The position numbers and the translations under genes were made by a program. The notes under the pieces are model-generated. The model saw nothing but the letters and a program-made list of their open reading frames with translations. It was not told the origin of the DNA and did no database searches. From an uncultured Atopobiaceae bacterium (GTDB lineage Bacteria; Actinomycetota; Coriobacteriia; Coriobacteriales; Atopobiaceae), in NCBI GenBank assembly GCA_905233865.1, contig CAJOGH010000009.1, positions 21,604-29,898 on the forward strand: a DNA stretch of 8,295 nucleotides. The letters are read 5' to 3'. Positions 1 through 4,184 of this stretch are shown piece after piece; position 1 is the stretch's first letter, and each line of letters begins with the position of its first letter.

Positions 1-1
1 C

Positions 2-73
2 GCAATCGGCCGGCTTCGTGCGGGCGGGTCGTTCTTGGGTGGCATCTTTGACGATGACGATGAGGACGACTAG
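2..73 (+). CDS. C-terminal end of an unidentified protein with acidic tail (partial)
   Basis: One reading frame is open from the left edge to a TAG at 71-73 and encodes 23 residues. They begin with a basic, glycine-rich stretch (AIGRLRAGGSF) and end in a run of acidic residues (FDDDDEDD) just before the stop. The gene lies on the same strand as the deacetylase. The gap from its stop to the deacetylase start is 82 bases and contains a promoter, so the two need not be co-transcribed. No intrinsic terminator is visible between this stop and that promoter. Too little is present to name a family. The coding call rests on the clean stop just upstream of a promoter and on the compositionally sensible tail. 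Confidence 0.5.
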   Translation, partial: AIGRLRAGGSFLGGIFDDDDEDD

Positions 74-86
74 CTCGGCAGGGATG

Positions 87-116
87 TTGACAACACCTAG
101 CTTTAGCTGGTACGAT
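87..116 (+). promoter_or_regulatory. Sigma70-type promoter with extended -10, upstream of the deacetylase
   Basis: A perfect TTGACA -35 box (87-92) is followed, after an 18-base spacer, by TACGAT (111-116), which matches 4 of 6 positions of TATAAT. A TG one base upstream of the -10 (108-109) makes it an extended -10. Transcription would start near 122-124, giving a leader of about 33 bases before the ATG at 156. The spacer carries an imperfect inverted repeat: ACC-T-AGCT (95-102) and AGCTGGT (105-111), with a two-base loop and one bulged T. It could be an operator or chance. The boxes are read directly; activity is inferred. Confidence 0.65.
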
Positions 117-155
117 GCATAAGATTGTTCCTAAAACGTGCTAGGGAAGTTTTGC

Positions 156-1712
156 ATGTCTGATTACAACCGCCGCCCCACCCGACGCCACGACGCGCCC
201 GCGCCAAACGGCCGTCGCGGCCACCAGAGCCACCCGTCCCAGGGAGCCCCGCGCAACCACGCGGCACCTCAGGGTTATTCAGCGCACCAGAGCAGGCCGA
301 ACGCGAACCAGCGACCGGCCTCGCCCCAGCGGCGCTATGCAGCGAGCGACGCGCGCCGTGAGACCGCCCCACACCGCACCCGCCACGCTCAGGTGGGTTA
401 TGTGGAGCACCCGCGCGAGAACCCGTACGCCAAGGCTGACGTCGGCCGCGTGGAGATGGGCTACCTTAACGTGCAGGGGCACGCGGCCCATGGCCGTCCG
501 CGCCCCAGGCGCAACCCCACCCGCGCCTTCCTCGCTGTTGTGGGCATCGCCGTTGTCGTGGCCCTCATCGCCGTCTTTGCCTTTACGCATCGTCCGGTGC
601 AGGTGGAGATCAACGGCACGCGCCGTAGCTTTACCATCGACACGCCCATCCAGGACATCATCAAGGCCCAGGGGCTCACGCCCAAGACGGGCAACCTCAT
701 GAGCGTGAGCGGCAACGTCCTGGAGCAGGGCGGTGGCACCCCCTACACGCTCAAGGTCAACGGACAGGAGCTTGACCGCGATGCGGCATCCAAGTTCCGC
801 ATTGCTGGCGACGAGTACCTTGAGGTCTCGGACGGCAAGGACGTCCGCGAGGACGCCGACGTCACCTACGAGGAGATCGCGCCCAAGCTGGAGATGAAGG
901 GCTCCTATGGTGCCATTGGCTACATCTCCCAGTGGCCCCAGACCGGTAAGGTTGAGCAGCTCAAGGGCAAGATCTCGGGCGAGACCGCCACGGGTGACAC
1001 GGTCCAGGAGGTCAAGAACTGTGTCGTGACGCTCCATAACGTCGAGCCGTCTGGCGACAACAAGGTCGTCGCGCTCACCTTTGACGATGGCCCTGGTCAG
1101 GACACCCAGCAGTTCCTTGACGTGCTTGCCAGGTACAATGTCAAGGCCACGTTCTTTAACACCGGTGACAACGAGCAGCGCTACCCCGACCTCGCGCGTG
1201 CCTGTGTGGAGGCCGGCCATGCGGTGATGAGCCACAGCTACGATCACCCTGATCTGGCTGCCGCCACCGAGAAGGACGTCTACGACGAGCTTCACTCGAC
1301 GTTCGAGATCATCAAGAACACGACCGGGCAGGCCACGACCTCCATCCGCCCGCCCTACGGCAGCTTCAAGCAGATGCAGTGGCTCTACACCAAGGGCGAG
1401 ATGAGCTGCTCGGTGCTGTGGAACATGGACTCCCTTGACTGGAAGCTCCCGGGCGTTGATGCCATCGTCAACAACGCGTGCAACGGGATCACCAATGGCG
1501 CGATCATCCTAATGCACGACGGCGGTGGCGACCGCTCCCAGGGCGTCGAGGCCGTGCCCAAGATCATCGAGCGCCTTCAGGGCGAGGGCTACCGCTTCGT
1601 GACCATCCCCGAGCTCATGGCCACCGACCCGTCTATCCCGTCCGACATCGCGACGGGTGCGGCCACCATGCCCGAGGGCTGCACCTGGCCCACGGAGATA
1701 TCGACTGACTAG
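156..1712 (+). CDS. Membrane-anchored NodB-family polysaccharide deacetylase
   Basis: This is a metal-dependent carbohydrate esterase 4 protein of 518 residues, expected to remove acetyl groups from cell-wall glycan (peptidoglycan or another polysaccharide) outside the membrane. The ATG at 156 is preferred over the in-frame GTG at 138 because AGGGAAG (143-149) sits 6 bases before it. Numbering from that ATG: residues 1-122 are cytoplasmic, rich in Arg, Pro and His, and probably disordered. Residues 123-143 form one membrane segment. Residues 150-300 are an unassigned extracytoplasmic module. The NodB domain runs from about 303 to 488. All CE4 motifs are present: TFDDGP (308-313, catalytic base D310, metal ligand D311), HSYDH (360-364, two metal His), RPPYG (398-402), DSLDW (425-429) and MHD (453-455). 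The protein should therefore be active. Family known: PgdA-like enzymes protect against lysozyme. The exact substrate cannot be read from the sequence. The gene is transcribed toward the kinase operon. Confidence 0.93.
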   Translation: MSDYNRRPTRRHDAPAPNGRRGHQSHPSQGAPRNHAAPQGYSAHQSRPNANQRPASPQRRYAASDARRETAPHRTRHAQVGYVEHPRENPYAKADVGRVEMGYLNVQGHAAHGRPRPRRNPTRAFLAVVGIAVVVALIAVFAFTHRPVQVEINGTRRSFTIDTPIQDIIKAQGLTPKTGNLMSVSGNVLEQGGGTPYTLKVNGQELDRDAASKFRIAGDEYLEVSDGKDVREDADVTYEEIAPKLEMKGSYGAIGYISQWPQTGKVEQLKGKISGETATGDTVQEVKNCVVTLHNVEPSGDNKVVALTFDDGPGQDTQQFLDVLARYNVKATFFNTGDNEQRYPDLARACVEAGHAVMSHSYDHPDLAAATEKDVYDELHSTFEIIKNTTGQATTSIRPPYGSFKQMQWLYTKGEMSCSVLWNMDSLDWKLPGVDAIVNNACNGITNGAIILMHDGGGDRSQGVEAVPKIIERLQGEGYRFVTIPELMATDPSIPSDIATGAATMPEGCTWPTEISTD

Positions 1713-1730
1713 GCCGAGAAGAGCGCTGGA

Positions 1731-1919
1731 CCGAAGGCGCGGGTACGCATGTGTCCGCAAGAGCATTCGGCACCCGATGCCTTAGGCGCGGCCGGCTGGC
1801 TCGCCGCATTAGCCCCGTGCGCTTGCGCGCCCGGGGCTAATACCTCGCCACCCGCCGTCCGCGCATAAGGCATCTGCCTCACCGGGCTCTTGCGCGACAC
1901 ATGCGTGCCCGCGCGTCGG
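1731..1919. repeat. Large imperfect palindrome (~190 bp) centred near 1825
   Basis: The reverse complement of 1731-1791 matches 1859-1919 over 61 bases with matching indels. The outer 15-mers (1777-1791 and 1859-1873) differ at one base. The block reading GCTCTTGCG..GACACATGCGT on the right arm is nearly identical on the left arm in reverse complement. An 11-base segment inside each arm has diverged. Weaker similarity continues outward on the left almost to the deacetylase stop. A perfect 10-bp hairpin sits at the same centre. As RNA on either strand it could fold into one long stem. The left arm is an inverted copy of the core of the direct repeat described next, so the region holds three copies of one unit. 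Its origin, whether an interspersed repeat, a MITE-like remnant or a local inverted duplication, cannot be decided here. Confidence 0.8.
1808..1841. terminator. Perfect 10-bp hairpin, candidate (bidirectional) terminator of the deacetylase gene
   Basis: ATTAGCCCCG (1808-1817) is the exact reverse complement of CGGGGCTAAT (1832-1841), around a 14-base GC-rich loop. It begins 95 bases after the deacetylase stop and is symmetric, as expected between convergent genes. No T-run follows on either strand, so it is not a classical intrinsic terminator. It may instead be simply the core of the larger palindrome. Confidence 0.4.
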
Positions 1920-2127
1920 CCAACCCTCTATAGCTCGCTACGCTTCTTGTTGGGGCCTGTCGGCTTCTGGCTTTTGTCGGCGCGGCTGGCTACCTCGCCA
2001 CCCGCCGACCTCGCCGAGGGCATCTGCCTCACCGGGCTCTTTCTCGGCACGTGCGTGGCCGCACATCAACCAATCCTCTATAGCTCGCTACCTACTTGTT
2101 GGGTTAGTCGGCTCTTGGCTCTTGTCG
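1841..2127. repeat. Two tandem degenerate copies of a ~150-bp non-coding unit
   Basis: Copy A (1841-1979) and copy B (1991-2127) align at an offset of exactly 150 bases for the first ~100 positions, with roughly 85% identity by eye. Two single-base indels follow. Blocks conserved without change are 1841-1857/1991-2007, GGCATCTGCCTCACCGGGCT plus CTT (1869-1891/2019-2041), and CCTCTATAGCTCGCTAC (1925-1941/2075-2091). The conserved blocks sit in predicted loops, while the flanking arms differ between copies yet remain self-complementary. Differences are not concentrated at third codon positions and copy A has an in-frame stop, so the unit does not look coding. No tRNA or known riboswitch pattern was recognised. 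Confidence 0.75.
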
Positions 2128-2134
2128 ACATAAG

Positions 2135-2167
2135 AAGACGGCCGACGGGAGTGCCGCCGGCCGTCTT
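2135..2167 (-). terminator. Intrinsic-type terminator of the pknB operon
   Basis: AAGACGGCCG (2135-2144) and CGGCCGTCTT (2158-2167) form a perfect 10-bp stem. Inside it, CGG (2146-2148) and CCG (2154-2156) add a further 3 pairs beyond one mismatch, closing a 5-base loop. On the minus strand the hairpin starts 18 bases after the kinase stop and is followed by a short T-rich stretch (CTTATGT). This suits termination of the minus-strand operon. On the plus strand no T-run follows, so it would stop opposing transcription less well. Confidence 0.8.
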
Positions 2168-2185
2168 GGATGCAATGAGCGAGCG

Positions 2186-4099
2186 CTAGTTGCCGCTGCT
2201 CTCGGAGTTGCCCGAGCCACTCTCGGAGCTGCCGGAGTTGCCCGAGCCGCTCTCAGAGTTGCCGGAACCGCTCTCAGAGCTGCCGGAGTTACCGGAGTTG
2301 CCCGAGCTGGAGCTGCCCGAGTTGCTGGAGCCCGAGTTGCTGGAGCCAGAGTTGCTGGAGCTGGAGCTGCTGGAGCTCGAGGACGTCGTCTTGGGGCGAG
2401 GTCCAAGGGAGAGGGTGATGTAGATCGTGGCGCCCTTGGTCTGGCTGCCGGTTGGGGACACGCTCATGACCTCGCCCGCGTCATAGTCCGTGCTGTACTG
2501 GGAGTCCCTATAGCCAACCTGGAACCCGGCCTGCTCGAGCTTGCTGACGGCCGATGACTCGGAGCTGCCCACGACGTTGGGCACCTCGACGCTCTCCTTA
2601 CCCTTTGAGAGCTGGTAGGTGACGGTGGAGCCGGCCTTTGCCGTGGTGTTGCCCGCGGGGTTCTGGGCGGCAACCTGGCCGGTCTCGACGTTGTCGCTAA
2701 AGACCGAGTCGCCCGCTGCACCCTTGAGGTTGACCTTGGCGAGCGCCGCCTCGGCCTCGGAGGGTGTCTTGCCGGTAAGGTCGGGGACGGTCACGTCTGC
2801 TGCGGGCTCCTCGCCCTTGGAGACGACGAGGTTGATCTTGGTGCCCTTGGAGGCGTTGTTGCCTGCCTTGGGGTCCTGGCTGATGACGTTGCCACTGGCG
2901 ACAGTCGTGGAGTATTCCTCCTTGACCGTTCCGACCTCAAAGAAGTTTGTGGCCTTGATCTGCGAGGTGGCGGCGTCGCGCGAGATGCCCAGACAGTTGG
3001 GTACCGATCGCTGCTCGTTCTGGCTCGTGACGGCCATGACGCCGGCTACGATGGCGATGATGGCGATGATCGCGATGACCACGCCGGCGATGGCCTTGTT
3101 CTTCTTGGAGCGCTTCTCCTGCTCGTCCTCCTCGTTCGCGCCATGGCGCTGGGGTGAGGCAACGGCGGGAATGCGGCCGGTGTTCTGCACGCGGGGGATG
3201 GACTGCGTCGTGGACGCGTTGCGGTTCATCCTTGTCGTTGGCGCGGCGGAGAGCATGGAGGTTGCCTCGGCGACCGTGGTGAGGCGGCCGGCGAGGTACT
3301 CGCGCAGCATGTGGTTGAGCTCGTCGGCGGTCTGGAAGCGGTCGGCAGGGTCCTTTTGCATGCACTTGAGGATGATGCCCTCAAGCGCGGCATCGATGGC
3401 GGGGTTGATCTGGCTGGGCGGCACAGGCTGCTCGTTGACCTGCTTGAGCGCGACGGAGATGGCGTCGTCGCCCTCAAAGGGCACGCGTCCGGTTGCGGCC
3501 TCGTACATGACGATGCCGAGGGAGTAGAGGTCTGAGGTGGCACCAAGGTCCTTGCCCTGGGTCTGCTCCGGGCTCACGTAGTGTGCCGTGCCCAGCACGG
3601 AGTTGTCGGCCGTCAGGTGGCTGTTCTTTGCACGCGCGATGCCAAAGTCCATCACCTTGATGTTGCCGTCGGGCTGCACCATGATGTTCTGCGGCTTGAT
3701 GTCGCGGTGGATGATGTCGTGCTTGTGTGCGACGGACAGCGCCTGGCTGATCTGCGAGCCAATCTGTGCGACCTTGCGGCAGTCGAGGGCGCCGTGCTTG
3801 CGGATGCCACTCTTGAGGTCGGTGCCGCGCAGGTACTCCATCACGATGTAGTACGTGTCGCCGTCCCTGCCCCAGTCATAGACCGAAACGATATAGGGAC
3901 TCTGCAGCGCCGCGGCCGCCTGGGCCTCCTGCTTGAACCTTGCGGCAAACGAGGGGTCCGCCGCGTACTGGGGCAGCATCGTCTTGATCGCGACGGTGCG
4001 GCCGAGCACGTTGTCGAGCCCGCGGTACACGATGGCCATGCCACCGGTTCCCACCTTGTCCTGGACGGTGTAGCGTCCTCCGAGCATTCTTCCTGCCAT
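2186..4099 (-). CDS. pknB: PknB-like Ser/Thr protein kinase with three PASTA domains
   Basis: This is a 637-residue transmembrane eukaryotic-like kinase that couples cell-wall signals to phosphorylation of division and wall-synthesis proteins. The kinase domain spans about 10-268: glycine loop GTGGMA (17-22), ATP-anchoring K39, E58 as the likely helix C partner, HRDIKPQN (131-138, catalytic D133), DFG (151-153), and an activation loop with T163, S167 and T171 before SPE (176-178). All catalytic residues are intact. A Thr/Ser-rich juxtamembrane stretch and a basic KRSKKNK segment lead to one membrane span (about 336-357). Three PASTA domains follow outside (about 364-429, 435-500, 504-566), a family feature for binding muropeptides or lipid II. 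Residues 567-637 are a Ser/Gly/Asn/Glu tail. The ATG at 4099 has AGGAG 7 bases upstream. It is last in the operon, and a terminator lies just downstream. Actinobacterial relatives often have a second kinase, pknA, next to pknB; none is present here. Confidence 0.96.
   Translation of the reverse strand: MAGRMLGGRYTVQDKVGTGGMAIVYRGLDNVLGRTVAIKTMLPQYAADPSFAARFKQEAQAAAALQSPYIVSVYDWGRDGDTYYIVMEYLRGTDLKSGIRKHGALDCRKVAQIGSQISQALSVAHKHDIIHRDIKPQNIMVQPDGNIKVMDFGIARAKNSHLTADNSVLGTAHYVSPEQTQGKDLGATSDLYSLGIVMYEAATGRVPFEGDDAISVALKQVNEQPVPPSQINPAIDAALEGIILKCMQKDPADRFQTADELNHMLREYLAGRLTTVAEATSMLSAAPTTRMNRNASTTQSIPRVQNTGRIPAVASPQRHGANEEDEQEKRSKKNKAIAGVVIAIIAIIAIVAGVMAVTSQNEQRSVPNCLGISRDAATSQIKATNFFEVGTVKEEYSTTVASGNVISQDPKAGNNASKGTKINLVVSKGEEPAADVTVPDLTGKTPSEAEAALAKVNLKGAAGDSVFSDNVETGQVAAQNPAGNTTAKAGSTVTYQLSKGKESVEVPNVVGSSESSAVSKLEQAGFQVGYRDSQYSTDYDAGEVMSVSPTGSQTKGATIYITLSLGPRPKTTSSSSSSSSSSNSGSSNSGSSNSGSSSSGNSGNSGSSESGSGNSESGSGNSGSSESGSGNSESSGN
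2189..2401 (-). repeat. Low-complexity repeat encoding the kinase's Ser/Gly/Asn tail
   Basis: This stretch encodes the last 71 residues of the kinase. It contains a run of ten serines (573-582), then three NSGSS units (583-597), then GSSESGSGNSES twice (606-617 and 623-634, a 17-residue or 51-bp period). On the plus strand it appears as interleaved CTCGGAGTTGCC/GAGCCGCTCTCAG-like units. Such tracts are prone to slippage, so the length may vary between strains. No LPXTG or other anchoring signal follows. Confidence 0.8.
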
Positions 4100-4109
4100 C
4101 TACTGACTC

Positions 4110-4184
4110 CTATCCGACTCTGCGGCGCGCCATCGCCGCGTTGTTCATACCGTTGTCGCGCGTCTCCGCGCCTCTGGGGATCAT
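4110..4184 (-). CDS. Possible 24-residue small protein or leader peptide between rodA-pbpA and pknB
   Basis: The start ATG (4184-4182) overlaps the upstream gene's TGA as ATGA. A strong ribosome site, GGGAGG, lies 6 bases before it, inside the last codons of the upstream gene. The frame encodes 24 residues (MIPRGAETRDNG, then MNNAAMARRRVG), basic at its end, and stops at TAG 4112-4110. That stop overlaps the AGGAG ribosome site of pknB. GC at third positions is high, as in the neighbours. It is not in frame with pknB (offset 85 bases) and resembles no family I know. It could be a translational-coupling ORF that carries ribosomes to the pknB start, a real small protein, or a relic of a lost gene such as pknA. 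Start and ribosome site are seen; translation is inferred. Confidence 0.45.
   Translation of the reverse strand: MIPRGAETRDNGMNNAAMARRRVG
4122..4139 (-). promoter_or_regulatory. GC-rich hairpin upstream of the pknB ribosome site
   Basis: On the minus strand GCGGCG (4139-4134) and CGCCGC (4127-4122) form a perfect 6-bp stem with a 6-base loop, ATGGCG. It ends 12 bases before the AGGAG of pknB and lies inside the small ORF. Ribosomes translating that ORF would melt it. It may tune pknB translation, act as an RNA-processing site, or be incidental in such GC-rich sequence. Confidence 0.35.

Noticed and set aside
138..155. GTG at 138 as the start of the deacetylase
   Set aside because: It lacks a purine-rich ribosome site upstream. 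The ATG at 156 has AGGGAAG at proper spacing, and the GTG would use that site as coding sequence.
1731..2127. Insertion sequence or complete MITE
   Set aside because: No transposase frame is present and I could not define target-site duplications or precise ends. Only the repeat itself is claimed; a MITE remnant stays an open option.
1890..2189. A 99-codon plus-strand open frame across the direct repeats, with LYSSL occurring twice
   Set aside because: The recurring peptide follows from the 150-bp DNA period, a multiple of three. The copy differences are not biased to third positions, single-base indels break the frame correspondence, copy A has an in-frame TAA (1866-1868), and the TTG start has no ribosome site. 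The DNA or RNA structure is the better explanation.
2190..2400. Short recurring units that might suggest a CRISPR array
   Set aside because: The units are irregular, contiguous, without unique spacers, and in frame with the kinase. They encode its low-complexity tail.
4097..4184. A frameshift hiding an N-terminal extension of PknB that starts at the ATG at 4184
   Set aside because: The kinase's own ATG at 4099 has a good AGGAG at 7-base spacing, and its N-terminus (MAGRMLGGRY) is the usual family beginning. No sequencing error needs to be assumed.
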